DNA of 64,000 bases from assembly GCA_033763835.1 (NCBI GenBank), contig JANRJS010000033.1:124001-188000 (forward strand), in the 5' to 3' direction. Both the position numbers and the translations under genes were made by a program. Below the pieces are notes generated by a model, which was not told the origin of the DNA, did not search any database, and saw only the letters and a program-made list of their open reading frames with translations. The stretch comes from JAPKYZ01 sp033763835 (GTDB taxonomy: Bacteria; Acidobacteriota; Terriglobia; Bryobacterales; Bryobacteraceae). Positions 1-8,565 of the stretch are shown one piece after another; position 1 is the first letter of the stretch, and the number at the start of each line of letters is the position of its first letter.

Positions 1-565
1 GCGTGGCGGCCAAACGGCGCGATTCTTCGGCGCGGCGCGCTTTGTCCCCCGCGGCCAGGCAACGCTCGGCGGCGATGGCCAGCACTTCGAGTTCGCGGGG
101 CAGCCACGGATAGTATTTGGGAAATTCGAGTTCGATCGCGCCCTCGCGGCCCAGCGGAATGGACCAGAGAGTCCCGGCGGCCGCGGCGGTGCAGCGAGCG
201 CGGCCGCCCCTGCGCGTTTCGGGATACCGGATGCGCACCCGCGCGGCGTTCGCGTATTGGCGCAGGCCCTCTTCGAAGCGGCGCAACGTTTCGCCGAGAG
301 TGCGGCTTTCGACTTCGGCCCGGAACAGATGCTCGAAGAGTTCGATCTCGGCCTCCCGCACCTCAATGTAGGCGCGGGTGACGATCAGCTCGACAGTGCG
401 AATATCCGCTTCGCTCCAGCGGGGGCGGCGTCGGCCTAACCAAGCGACAATCTGCCCGATCGTCGCGCCGAGCTTCGCCAACCGGCGTCCGTTGTACTGC
501 GTTTGTTCCGCGAGCGCGGGGTCGGCGGTGAGTAAGGACAGCGGTCTCCGCCAAGTCTCCTTCAC
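1..565 (-). CDS. Hypothetical protein, 3' end outside window
   Basis: The reading frame is open from a GTG at 565 to the window edge (188 codons seen), and a TAG directly precedes the GTG, so no earlier start is possible. The protein is Arg/Glu/Ala-rich and mostly helical in character, with a Trp/Ile-rich stretch near residues 35-45 (QIVAWLGRRR) and a long amphipathic helical part from about residue 50 to 100 (SEADIRTVELIVTRAYIEV). A less charged part with KYYPWLPREL follows near residue 150. No signal peptide or membrane segment is visible. It lies 43 nt downstream of hicB on the same strand and could be co-transcribed. I do not recognise the family. The frame is supported only by its length, the absence of stops and fitting codon use. 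Confidence 0.6.
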   Translation of the reverse strand, partial: MKETWRRPLSLLTADPALAEQTQYNGRRLAKLGATIGQIVAWLGRRRPRWSEADIRTVELIVTRAYIEVREAEIELFEHLFRAEVESRTLGETLRRFEEGLRQYANAARVRIRYPETRRGGRARCTAAAAGTLWSIPLGREGAIELEFPKYYPWLPRELEVLAIAAERCLAAGDKARRAEESRRLAAT

Positions 566-608
566 CTACGATTCATCGGCGGCCTCAGGTGTTCGCTTTA
601 GGCGAGAC

Positions 609-824
609 TTAGACGGCGACTTCAATCGCTTCGACGACCGGGGTTGGCACGGGGACGATCTCTCCGTTCAGCCGCATCCCTTCGATATGAAACTCGATGG
701 CCTCCCGCATAAGTTCCCGCGTCTCTTCCAAAGTGGCGGCGGCGGCAACACAACCGGGCAGATCCGGCACATAGGCGCTGAATCCAGTTGGCGTCAGTTC
801 GTAGAAGACGACATATTTGTTCAT
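609..824 (-). CDS. hicB: HicB-family antitoxin
   Basis: This 71-residue protein begins MNKYVVFYEL and has the HicB fold signature: a short beta strand, then GFSAYVPDLPGCVAAAATLEETRELMREAIEFH and a second strand ending the protein. Antitoxins of this family bind and block the mRNA-cleaving toxin HicA. The frame is open further upstream, but the ATG at 824 is the natural start because it matches the family N-terminus and overlaps the hicA stop codon as ATGA. No DNA-binding C-terminal ribbon-helix-helix or HTH domain is present, so this is the short form and may not autoregulate by itself. Because the partner toxin gene is frameshifted, this antitoxin may be an orphan. Confidence 0.8.
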   Translation of the reverse strand: MNKYVVFYELTPTGFSAYVPDLPGCVAAAATLEETRELMREAIEFHIEGMRLNGEIVPVPTPVVEAIEVAV

Positions 825-1005
825 CGCAGTCCCGCTTGTTTTAGTATGGACCTTTCCGATTTCGGATCGAGTTCCGCCGACGGATGACCCGCTATCGTCA
901 CAGTTCCCGGCTTCGTGGATGGTGAAACTGCCGGTGGCTCCTGCGAGTGCGTACCAAGCGCCAGCCATTCGCTTCGATCCGCTTGATCGCGTCCCGCACC
1001 TTCAA
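821..1005 (-). pseudogene. hicA: HicA-family toxin, frameshifted
   Basis: Reading from a TTG at 1005 gives KVRDAIKRIEANGW, RLVRTRRSHRQFHHP, a typical HicA N-terminus with the catalytic-type SHRQF histidine. About 30 codons in, this frame hits a stop, while the neighbouring frame continues exactly where HicA should: TKPGTVTIAGHP followed by AELDPKSERSILKQAGLR and a TGA overlapping hicB. The total length (185 nt) is one base short of 61 codons plus stop, so a single-base deletion near 918 explains it. The TTG start overlaps the stop of the ankyrin gene upstream. The break could be real inactivation of the toxin or an assembly error. The family assignment is firm from the two joined halves. Confidence 0.8.
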
Positions 1006-2219
1006 GGAATGGCGCCCTCTGGGCGTAACAGCTCGACGATCTCGGTTTGCGAGTTCGCGATCGCGGCGTCGAGCGGAGTCTGCCCCGCCTTGTTGCGGCG
1101 GTAGCGGTCCGCCTTACGCTCGATCAGCAACTCGACCACCTCGCGGCGTCCCCAGCCGGCGGCGTGGTGCAGCGGCGTGGAACCGGAATCCGTTTCGACG
1201 GCGTTCAAGTCCGCGCCCTGGTCGAGCAACAGCGCGGCCACCGGGCGATGGCCGGCAAGCGCCGCGTCGTGCAGCGCGGTGGCGCCGCTGGCGTTGCGGC
1301 CGTCGACGTTCGCCCCCGCTTTGAGGAGCGCCGCGGCGATCTCGCGATGCCCTTTGAGCGCCGCGTCGTGCAGCAAGGTGCTCCCCGCCGCCGTGCGGGC
1401 GTTGGGGTCCGTACCCTTGTCGAGCAGCAGGGCGACGATATCGCTTTGGCCGCGAATGACGGCCTCGGCAAGTTGTTTCGCGCCGCTTTGCCCGGGGCCG
1501 GAAAACTTCGCGCCCCGCCTCATCAGCAGATCGATGACGCGCGTGTGTTTATGCTTGATCGCCTCGTCGAGCGGCGTCGCCCCCGCGCTATCGCGGGCGT
1601 CCACCTCGGCCCCGGCGTCAAGCAGCAGTTCCGCCGTATCGGCGTGACCTTTCGAGCAGGCCTCATGCAGCGGAGTGACGCCCGAATCCTTGTTGCGCAG
1701 TTTGGCGTTCGCCCCCCGCTTCAGCAAGAGGCGCATCACTTCGGTCTGGCCTTTCCACGCCGCTTCGTCCACCGGCGCGGAACCTTGCGCGTCCTGCGCG
1801 TTAACGTCGGCCTGGGCGTCGATCAGCGCTTCGGCGATCTCGACATGCCCGCGGCTGGCGGCCAAATGAAGCGCCGTCGAGCCCGAGCGGTACCGCGCCT
1901 TGACGTCCGCGCCGCGCTCAATTAGCAATTTCACGATCTCGAGGTGGTTGGTGAGGATCGCGTAATGCAGCGGCGTCGATCCGCCCTCGGAATGAGAGGC
2001 GTTTGGATCGGCGCCCGCCGCGATCAAAATCCACGCGAGATTCCGGTCGCCGTTCCAGGCCGCCTCGTGCAGCGGAGTGCCGCCAAGGGCGTCCCGCTCG
2101 TTCACCTTTGCGCCCGATTCGAGCAGGGATTTCACCCGCGCCGCGTCGCCCGAGCGGACGGCTTGGTGCAATTCTCCGGCGATGATGAGCAGCGCGGCGA
2201 ACGCGGCCTGCGGCGCCAT
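1002..2219 (-). CDS. Secreted ankyrin-repeat protein
   Basis: This 405-residue protein has an N-terminal hydrophobic stretch (about residues 1-18, AAFAALLIIAG) that looks like a signal peptide. About twelve consecutive ankyrin repeats of 33 residues follow, filling the rest of the protein. Consensus pieces such as GGTPLHEAAWNGD, GSTALHLAASRGH and GATALHDAALAGH are easy to read. Ankyrin arrays are protein-binding scaffolds, so no enzyme activity is expected. The protein probably acts in the periplasm or at the cell surface. It lies 27 nt downstream of mtnA on the same strand, and its stop overlaps the start of the broken hicA. The repeats make the coding strand unambiguous despite a long antisense frame. 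Confidence 0.9.
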   Translation of the reverse strand: MAPQAAFAALLIIAGELHQAVRSGDAARVKSLLESGAKVNERDALGGTPLHEAAWNGDRNLAWILIAAGADPNASHSEGGSTPLHYAILTNHLEIVKLLIERGADVKARYRSGSTALHLAASRGHVEIAEALIDAQADVNAQDAQGSAPVDEAAWKGQTEVMRLLLKRGANAKLRNKDSGVTPLHEACSKGHADTAELLLDAGAEVDARDSAGATPLDEAIKHKHTRVIDLLMRRGAKFSGPGQSGAKQLAEAVIRGQSDIVALLLDKGTDPNARTAAGSTLLHDAALKGHREIAAALLKAGANVDGRNASGATALHDAALAGHRPVAALLLDQGADLNAVETDSGSTPLHHAAGWGRREVVELLIERKADRYRRNKAGQTPLDAAIANSQTEIVELLRPEGAIP

Positions 2220-2246
2220 GCCCTCAACGTATCACGCGGCTCGCGC

Positions 2247-3272
2247 TTACGATCCCGCGAGCCTATGGAGCGATTCCCCATACGGCGCCCGCGCTACGCC
2301 CTTCTCCGTAATAATCGCCGTGATGTATCGGTGGGGCGTGACGTCGAACGCCGGATTGCGCACGGCGATACCTTCGGGGGCGACGCCCGGCGTGTACATA
2401 TCGGTAACTTCGATCGCCGGACGCTCCTCGATGGGAATCGCCGCGCCGGTATCGAGACGCAAATCGAGCGTGGAAATGGGAGCCGCTACATAAAACGGAA
2501 CGCCGTTTTCTTTGGCGAGCACCGCCACCGAGTACGTGCCGATCTTATTGGCGACGTCGCCATTGGCGGCGATGCGATCCGCGCCCACCACCACGCATCC
2601 GATGCGGCCTTGAGCCAGAAAGTAGCCGGCCATATTGTCGGTGATTAACGTCGCCGGAATGCCGTCCTGCTGCAATTCCCAAGCGGTGAGCCGCGCGCCC
2701 TGCAGGAAGGGACGAGTTTCATCGGCGAACACATCGATCTTCTTGCCCGCCGCGTGCGCCGCCCGAATCACGCCGAGCGCCGTGCCGTAACCCGCCGTGG
2801 CCAGCCCGCCCGCGTTGCAATGCGTGAGCACCGTTTTACCCGCCGGAACCAAGTCCACGCCATTCGCGCCGATCGCGCGGTTGATCGCGATGTCTTCTTC
2901 TTTGATCAGCAGCGCTTCCCGCACCAAAGCCTGCCGGATGTCCGGATCCTTGTGGTGCGCCGCGAAAAATCGCGTCATGCGCTCGATCGCCCAAAACAAA
3001 TTCACCGCCGTCGGCCGCGTTTTGGCGAGCGTCGCGCAGATGGTGGAGAACTCGGCGTCCAAATCTTCGGCGTCCACGGCTCCGCGCGCGACGCCCATCG
3101 CGGCGGCAACGCCGATGGCCGGAGCGCCGCGAATCACCATGTCCTTAATCGCCGCCGCGACTTCTTTATATGTGCGGCAAGTGACAAATACCTCTTCGCG
3201 TGGCAGGCGGGTCTGGTCGATCATGACCACGCCCGCATCCGTCCACTCGATCGTTTCAACCATGCGTTTCAA
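2247..3272 (-). CDS. mtnA: Methylthioribose-1-phosphate isomerase
   Basis: This is a 341-residue MtnA of the eIF2B-alpha-related sugar-phosphate isomerase family, at the usual length. It converts methylthioribose-1-phosphate to methylthioribulose-1-phosphate in the methionine salvage pathway in the cytoplasm. Visible signatures are VIRGAPAIGVAAAMG near residue 48, the catalytic cysteine in THCNAGGLATAGYG (Cys152) and the catalytic aspartate in GADRIAANGDVANKIGTY (Asp232). Its start overlaps the stop of the CPBP protease gene (3269-3272), so the two are co-transcribed. No other methionine-salvage gene is seen in the window, so the pathway context is missing here. Confidence 0.96.
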   Translation of the reverse strand: MKRMVETIEWTDAGVVMIDQTRLPREEVFVTCRTYKEVAAAIKDMVIRGAPAIGVAAAMGVARGAVDAEDLDAEFSTICATLAKTRPTAVNLFWAIERMTRFFAAHHKDPDIRQALVREALLIKEEDIAINRAIGANGVDLVPAGKTVLTHCNAGGLATAGYGTALGVIRAAHAAGKKIDVFADETRPFLQGARLTAWELQQDGIPATLITDNMAGYFLAQGRIGCVVVGADRIAANGDVANKIGTYSVAVLAKENGVPFYVAAPISTLDLRLDTGAAIPIEERPAIEVTDMYTPGVAPEGIAVRNPAFDVTPHRYITAIITEKGVARAPYGESLHRLAGS

Positions 3273-3910
3273 CCATGCAGTAAGTTTTTTCCCAAAAGAT
3301 AGCCGCCGAGCAGCAGCCCGTTATAGACGGAGTGCATCACGATCGCCGCGAAAAGAGAATCGAGGCGGTAGCGAATGGCGCCGAAGCCCGCTCCGGCCAT
3401 CACAATAAGCGCAACATTGGGTACCGACATTTGCAATTGATCGGCGTGCAAAATTCCGAACGGGATCGCTACCCCCAGATTGCCGGTGAAGGGCCCAAAA
3501 CTGCGGGTAAGGAGTGGTTGGGCGAGTCCGCGGAAGTAGAGTTCTTCGGTCACCGGTCCGGCGACGACGACGGCGAAGGCGATCATCGGCAACTCACGCC
3601 GGGCATCGATCAAGCGGCGCAGCGGAGTGTCGATGTCGGGATACTGCGTGAGCTGCGCGATGGCCGTGGCGATCGCCATCAATACCAGTCCGGCGAAAAG
3701 GCCGACAAGCAGGGCGGCTTTCGAAACTCCCCAATTCATCCATTGCCGGTGCCGCGCATAGAGCCACGCGGGGACCAGAAATAGCCACACGCCGTAGCCC
3801 GCGACTTGCCGTGCGATTTCGCTTACCGGCAGTAGACGCGACAGTAGCGCGCAGGGGACGAACAGCAGCGTGAGCGCGGCTAGATCGCCATAGGTCCAGA
3901 AGGGATTCAT
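3269..3910 (-). CDS. CPBP-family intramembrane metalloprotease
   Basis: This 213-residue protein has several hydrophobic segments (about residues 10-28, 36-52, 64-86, 108-120, 143-155 and 165-178). It carries the three conserved motifs of the CAAX-protease/bacteriocin-processing family: EE-x3-R at Glu122/Glu123/Arg127 (TEELYFRG), F-x3-H with His155 (FGILH), and H-x3-N at His193/Asn197 (HSVYN). Members are membrane-embedded glutamate-dependent proteases, and the substrate here cannot be deduced. Its start overlaps the end of the deoxyhypusine-synthase-like gene by four bases and its stop overlaps mtnA, placing it inside a translationally coupled run. Confidence 0.9.
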   Translation of the reverse strand: MNPFWTYGDLAALTLLFVPCALLSRLLPVSEIARQVAGYGVWLFLVPAWLYARHRQWMNWGVSKAALLVGLFAGLVLMAIATAIAQLTQYPDIDTPLRRLIDARRELPMIAFAVVVAGPVTEELYFRGLAQPLLTRSFGPFTGNLGVAIPFGILHADQLQMSVPNVALIVMAGAGFGAIRYRLDSLFAAIVMHSVYNGLLLGGYLLGKNLLHG

Positions 3911-4851
3911 CCCCGTTCCACGAGCGCGGCCGCGAGCAGCGGGATCAGAATTTCGTGATGCCCGGTGATCGAGTAGCCTTTGCCGCCCGCGCCGGCATGT
4001 GGACGGTGAACCACGTTCGCCGAGGGACGATAGTGCTGCAGGAAATCGAAATTCACCGTGGTGAAGTTTTTTAGCTCGTGTCCTAAATTGCGCACTACGC
4101 TGACGGCCTTCAAGAACACCTCGGGTAATAGAACGGCGGAGCCCACATTGAGATAGACGCCGCCCCCGTTCATCTCCGCGGCCAGCGAGCAGAACAATTG
4201 GAAATCGCGATACGTGGCCGCGCCAATGGCCGCGCCGTCCGCTTCGGGAAACGTGTGCGGCGTGTCAGTGCCCACGGCGACATGCACCGTAACGGGGACC
4301 TTCGCCGCGTAGGCCTGCGCGAGAAGACTGGCGTGCGCGCCAACGCCGTCAAGTCCGCGCCCCAGCGCTTCGCCCATGCCGAGACCGTCGCGCGCGCCTT
4401 CGACGATCGCGCGGTTCATGCTTTGGCCCGTCTCCGCCGCCGAGCCGAAACGGCCGTCGGGCAATACACTTTCGACGTCTTCGCTGGTGGAACCGGCGAT
4501 GGCGATCTCGTAATCGTGGATCGACGCCGCGCCGTTCATCGTGAACGAGGTGACGTAGCCGCGCCTCATGAGATCGATCAAGACGGGCGCGAGTCCGCAC
4601 TTAATCACATGCCCGCCGATGCCCCATAGCACCGGCTTCGATTTCGCGCGTGCCTCGGCAATGCGATCGATGACCGCTCGAAGCGAATCGGCGGCCAAAA
4701 TTTTCGGCAGTGAATCGATGAGCGCGCCGACGCTTGTGCCGGGAGCGGCGGGCGAGCCGAAATGTTCCAGCTTTACCTTGCCCGGACGGTCGTAGATCGA
4801 AACGGTCTTTAGCCCGTCGAACGAAAGCGGGCGCTGCTTGTAGTGGCTCAC
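3907..4851 (-). CDS. Deoxyhypusine synthase-like protein
   Basis: This 314-residue cytoplasmic protein resembles the bacterial deoxyhypusine-synthase-like family. A Rossmann-like NAD-binding fold is suggested by KPVLWGIGGHVIKCGLAP near residue 75, followed by YVTSFTMNGAASIHDYEIAIAGSTSEDV near residue 100. The eukaryotic enzyme transfers a butylamine group from spermidine to a lysine of eIF5A. Bacteria lack that target, and members of this group have been tied to homospermidine-type chemistry or remain uncharacterised. I cannot see the active-site lysine with certainty. Both ends overlap neighbours by four bases (uvrA upstream, the CPBP protease downstream). The function is therefore left at family level. 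Confidence 0.75.
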   Translation of the reverse strand: MSHYKQRPLSFDGLKTVSIYDRPGKVKLEHFGSPAAPGTSVGALIDSLPKILAADSLRAVIDRIAEARAKSKPVLWGIGGHVIKCGLAPVLIDLMRRGYVTSFTMNGAASIHDYEIAIAGSTSEDVESVLPDGRFGSAAETGQSMNRAIVEGARDGLGMGEALGRGLDGVGAHASLLAQAYAAKVPVTVHVAVGTDTPHTFPEADGAAIGAATYRDFQLFCSLAAEMNGGGVYLNVGSAVLLPEVFLKAVSVVRNLGHELKNFTTVNFDFLQHYRPSANVVHRPHAGAGGKGYSITGHHEILIPLLAAALVERG

Positions 4852-7607
4852 TGCAAAATCTTTCTAAGCGCCGCCGCCGTGTGGCTTTTGCGGTTCTTCA
4901 TCACCTGTTCGGGAGTGCCGGTGGCGACAACCTCACCGCCCGCGTCGCCGCCTTCGGGGCCCAGATCGATCACCCAATCGGCGCACTTCACGATATCGAG
5001 TTGATGCTCGATCACGAGTACGGTGTTGCCGAGATCGACCAGCTTTTGCAGCACGTCGAGCAACTTGCGGATGTCGTCGAAGTGCAAGCCCGTACTTGGC
5101 TCGTCGAGAATGTAGAATGTCCGGCCCGTCTGCCGCCGCGAAAGCTCCCGCGCAAGCTTGATGCGCTGCGCCTCGCCGCCCGAGAGCGTCGTCGAAGATT
5201 GCCCCAAATGCAAATAGCCCAAGCCCACATCGGCCAGCGTCGCGAGCTTCGGGTGAATCGTAGGAATGGCCTTTAAGATCTCCGCCGCGTCCTCCACCGT
5301 GGTTTCGAGCAGATCGGCGATGGACAGCCCCTTGTATCGAACCGCCAGTGTTTCGTGGTTGTAGCGCTTGCCGCGGCACACGTCGCAAGTGACGTAGACG
5401 TCGGGGAGGAAGTTCATCTCGATGCGCTTCAGCCCGTCGCCTTGGCACGCTTCGCAGCGTCCGCCTTTCACGTTGAAGCTGAAGCGGCCCATCTTGTAGC
5501 CGCGTTCGCGCGACTCGGGCAGCATGGCGTACAACTCTCGAATCGGAGTGAAGACTTGCGTGTACGTCGCGGGGTTCGAGCGCGGCGTGCGCCCGATGGC
5601 CGACTGGTCGATCTCGATCACCTTGTCGATTTCGCTCAATCCCGCGATCGAAGTATGCGCGCCGGGTTCGGCCTTCGAGTTGTAAACGTGCTTCGCGAGC
5701 GCCCGGTACAAGATGTCGTTGACCAGCGTCGATTTCCCCGACCCCGAAACCCCGGTAACCACCGTGAGCGTGCCGAGCGGAAATTCGACATCGACATTCT
5801 TCAGATTGTGCTCGCGCGCGCCGCGCACGACGAGTTTCTTGCCGTTGCCCGGGCGTCGAACGCGAGGAACGGGGATGGAGACGCGCCCCGACAAATAGAG
5901 GCCCGTGAGCGAATCGCCGTTCTCGCGAATTTGATCGGGAGTGCCTCGCGCAACCACGCCGCCGCCCAAGCGCCCCGCGCCCGGCCCGAGATCGACCACG
6001 TAATCCGAGCGCTCGATCGTATCCGCGTCGTGCTCGACGACAAGTACCGTGTTGCCCAAATCGCGCAACCGCGTCAAGGTGTCGAGAAGACGGTCGTTAT
6101 CGCGGGGATGCAAGCCGATCGACGGTTCGTCGAGCACGTAGAGCACGCCCCGCAGCTTCGAACCGATCTGCGTCGCGAGGCGAATACGCTGCGCTTCGCC
6201 GCCCGATAAGGTCTGCGCCGCCCGGCCGAGCGCGAGATAGTCCAGCCCGACGGCGGTGAGGAACTCCATGCGGTTGACGATCTCTTCGAGCACGCGGCCC
6301 GCGACCATGCGTTCTCGCTCGGTGAGTTTCCAGGAGCGCGCCAGCGGCAAGGCGCGCGCGATGGAATACGAAGTGAAGTCCGCGATACCCACGCCGCGCA
6401 GGCGCACCGAAAGCGAAGCCGGTTGCAGCCGCCGCCCGCCGCACGTAGCGCAAGGCGTAGCGCTCATGTATTCGGAAATCCACTCGCGATAGCCCGCGCT
6501 ACTCGATTCGTACGCCTCGTCGAGCGTCTTCAGAATGCCCGCGAATTTGCCTTCGCCGTAGAGCAGGATGTTTCGATGTTTCTCCGGCAGCTTGCCGAAC
6601 GGCTGCGCGAGATCGATGCCGAAACGGTAAGCGGCGTCGGCCAGCCGCTGGCCCATCGAGTTCGAACTGGAGCCGGGCCCGAGTCCGCCGTCGAGCAGCG
6701 GGCGCGAGGCATCGACGATCACCTTGTCGGGATCGAACGCCCACTTGCTGCCCAACCCATTGCAGGTCTGGCACGCGCCGTAGGGCGAATTGAAGGAGAA
6801 CGAACGGGGCTCGATGGCGGGAACGCTGGTGCCGCAGTTGGCGCAGGCGAAATTTTGCGAGTAGAGCTTCTCCTCTTCGCGCCCCGCGCCTGCCGTACTC
6901 GCCACCATTACCACGCCGCCGGCCATCTTCACGGCCCTTTGGATCGAGTCCTCCAGACGTTTTTCGATGCCGGGCTTGACGACGATCCGGTCGATGACGA
7001 CCTCGATGGTGTGGTTCTTGCGCTTATCGAGAACGATGTCTTCTTCGAGATCGCGCAACTCGCCATCGACGCGCGCGCGAACAAAGCCTTGCTTGGCGAA
7101 TTTTTCGAGTTCCTTCTTGAACTCGCCCTTCCGCCCGCGCACCACCGGCGCGAGAATCGTCGCCGAGCGGCCCGCGTCGTTGGCCAGAATCAACTCGACG
7201 ATGCGCTCCGTCGTTTGCCGCTCGATCGGCGTACCGCAATTCGGGCAGTGCGGCGTGCCGATCGAGGAATAAAGCAGCCGCAGGTAATCGTAGATTTCCG
7301 TGATCGTGCCCACCGTCGAGCGCGGGCTGCGCGCCGTGGTTTTCTGCTCGATCGAAATCGCGGGCGAGAGACCGTCGATCGAATCGACCTCCGGCCGCTC
7401 CATCTGATCGAGGAACTGGCGCGCGTAGGGCGACAGCGTTTCGACGTAGCGCCGTTGGCCTTCCGCGTAGATCGTGTCGAAGGCGAGCGACGACTTGCCG
7501 GAGCCCGACAACCCCGTAATCACGGTGAACGTGTTGCGGGGAATCTCGACGTCGATGTTCTTCAGGTTGTGCTGGCGCGCGCCATGCACAACGATGCTTT
7601 CGAGCAT
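4848..7607 (-). CDS. uvrA: Excinuclease ABC subunit A
   Basis: This 919-residue UvrA is the damage-recognition ATPase of nucleotide excision repair. It has two ABC-type ATPase halves, each with a Walker A motif (GLSGSGKSSLAFDT near residue 34, GVSGSGKSTLVND near residue 615) and an ABC signature (LSGGEAQRIRLA and LSGGEAQRIKLA). Zinc-binding CxxC pairs are visible (CPNC, CANC/CQTC and CEAC/CDVC), and the last pairs flank the DNA-contacting region. The length is slightly below the usual 940 and nothing essential is missing. It starts the minus-strand cluster, and its last bases overlap the deoxyhypusine-synthase-like gene. No LexA-type operator could be recognised upstream. Confidence 0.97.
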   Translation of the reverse strand: MLESIVVHGARQHNLKNIDVEIPRNTFTVITGLSGSGKSSLAFDTIYAEGQRRYVETLSPYARQFLDQMERPEVDSIDGLSPAISIEQKTTARSPRSTVGTITEIYDYLRLLYSSIGTPHCPNCGTPIERQTTERIVELILANDAGRSATILAPVVRGRKGEFKKELEKFAKQGFVRARVDGELRDLEEDIVLDKRKNHTIEVVIDRIVVKPGIEKRLEDSIQRAVKMAGGVVMVASTAGAGREEEKLYSQNFACANCGTSVPAIEPRSFSFNSPYGACQTCNGLGSKWAFDPDKVIVDASRPLLDGGLGPGSSSNSMGQRLADAAYRFGIDLAQPFGKLPEKHRNILLYGEGKFAGILKTLDEAYESSSAGYREWISEYMSATPCATCGGRRLQPASLSVRLRGVGIADFTSYSIARALPLARSWKLTERERMVAGRVLEEIVNRMEFLTAVGLDYLALGRAAQTLSGGEAQRIRLATQIGSKLRGVLYVLDEPSIGLHPRDNDRLLDTLTRLRDLGNTVLVVEHDADTIERSDYVVDLGPGAGRLGGGVVARGTPDQIRENGDSLTGLYLSGRVSIPVPRVRRPGNGKKLVVRGAREHNLKNVDVEFPLGTLTVVTGVSGSGKSTLVNDILYRALAKHVYNSKAEPGAHTSIAGLSEIDKVIEIDQSAIGRTPRSNPATYTQVFTPIRELYAMLPESRERGYKMGRFSFNVKGGRCEACQGDGLKRIEMNFLPDVYVTCDVCRGKRYNHETLAVRYKGLSIADLLETTVEDAAEILKAIPTIHPKLATLADVGLGYLHLGQSSTTLSGGEAQRIKLARELSRRQTGRTFYILDEPSTGLHFDDIRKLLDVLQKLVDLGNTVLVIEHQLDIVKCADWVIDLGPEGGDAGGEVVATGTPEQVMKNRKSHTAAALRKILQ

Positions 7608-7617
7608 GGTGCGGGAG

Positions 7618-8565
7618 TCATTTCCAGTTTACCCGCGCCAAGTAGATTGCGGTCTTGCCTTCGTGCGACGAGTAGTAGCTCACCAGCAGCTCGCGCCCAT
7701 CGACGGCCAATCCCGCGTAGCTCGAATCGCCGCTCGAAGGCAGCTTCAGGAACTCGGTCAGCGCGGCCTTCTCCGGGTCGAACCAACAAAGCGAGGTGCG
7801 TTGCGCACCGTCGTAGAGCCGCACCGCCGCCACAAACCGGCCGTCGGGGAGCGCGATGAAATTCGGGCCGCCCACCCGTGCGTTCGCCTCGCGCCACGTC
7901 CACTCGCGATATGGCGGTTTGGCTGCGCCCACCATGGCGTTCCCGGGATCGCGCCGCAATAGCGCGATCGCCGTACCGTCCGCGCGAAAGCGGATGGCGG
8001 ATTCGTTCGGGTAACCATCCACGTTCAGGTCGCCCACCCAGGCGACGAACTCCGCTCCGTTGAACTTGTACAGCCGGACGCCGCGCTGATCTTTCGAGGT
8101 TCGATAGCCGATGCCGAACGCTTCGCGGCCGCGCCACGCGATGCGCCAGAGCCAATAGTTGAGATCGGCCACCGGCTTGGGCACGGCGTTAGGTAATGTC
8201 CACATCATCGTCTGATGACCGCTGGGCCGCGCCGCCGCGGCCAGCAACACGAGATCGCCGTTGGGATTCACGCTCAGCTTCGGATCCCGCAGGTCGTCGC
8301 CCGCGCGCTCCAGAAGCAGCCAGGGTTCCCACTGCACGCCTTTCTTCGACCGGATGACGCGAACCTTGCCGTCCGGCGAAACGTGCGCGGAGCCCTCTCG
8401 AAACGCTACGTACCAACGGCCATCGTGCCGCGCGAGATCGGTGAAAGCGTTATGCGGCGCTTCGTCCCAAATCTTCGTCACACCGACCAGTCCTTGAGCC
8501 GGAAGCGATAGGATCGCAAGGAATGGCGCAACTAATCGCGGGAACCTCGGGCTTCGCTTACCCAT
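7618..8565 (-). CDS. Exported BNR/sialidase-like beta-propeller protein
   Basis: This 315-residue protein has a plausible signal peptide (PRLVAPFLAILSLPAQG, about residues 9-25). The rest reads like a sialidase-type propeller of the exo-alpha-sialidase superfamily: TDLARHDGRWYVAFREGS, then DGKVRVIRSKKGVQWEPW and DLRDPKLSVNPNGDL, with Arg and Asp residues spaced as in BNR repeats. The catalytic tyrosine and arginine triad of true sialidases cannot be assigned, so substrate and activity are unknown. The stop lies 10 nt from the uvrA start on the same strand. Its 5' end overlaps the divergent DUF72 gene by 43 bases. The signal peptide argues for this start, but no shorter start would keep it, so the overlap is probably real. 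Confidence 0.7.
   Translation of the reverse strand: MGKRSPRFPRLVAPFLAILSLPAQGLVGVTKIWDEAPHNAFTDLARHDGRWYVAFREGSAHVSPDGKVRVIRSKKGVQWEPWLLLERAGDDLRDPKLSVNPNGDLVLLAAAARPSGHQTMMWTLPNAVPKPVADLNYWLWRIAWRGREAFGIGYRTSKDQRGVRLYKFNGAEFVAWVGDLNVDGYPNESAIRFRADGTAIALLRRDPGNAMVGAAKPPYREWTWREANARVGGPNFIALPDGRFVAAVRLYDGAQRTSLCWFDPEKAALTEFLKLPSSGDSSYAGLAVDGRELLVSYYSSHEGKTAIYLARVNWK

Noticed and set aside
378..887. Open frame of 169 codons on the plus strand over hicB
   Set aside because: It is antisense to hicB and to the edge gene, with no plausible product features.
1047..1925. Long plus-strand open frame inside the ankyrin gene
   Set aside because: It is the antisense shadow of a regular 33-residue repeat array at high GC.
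6423..7859. Open frame of 478 codons antisense to uvrA
   Set aside because: uvrA is certain on the other strand, and the antisense product is Arg/Ala-rich without any family features.
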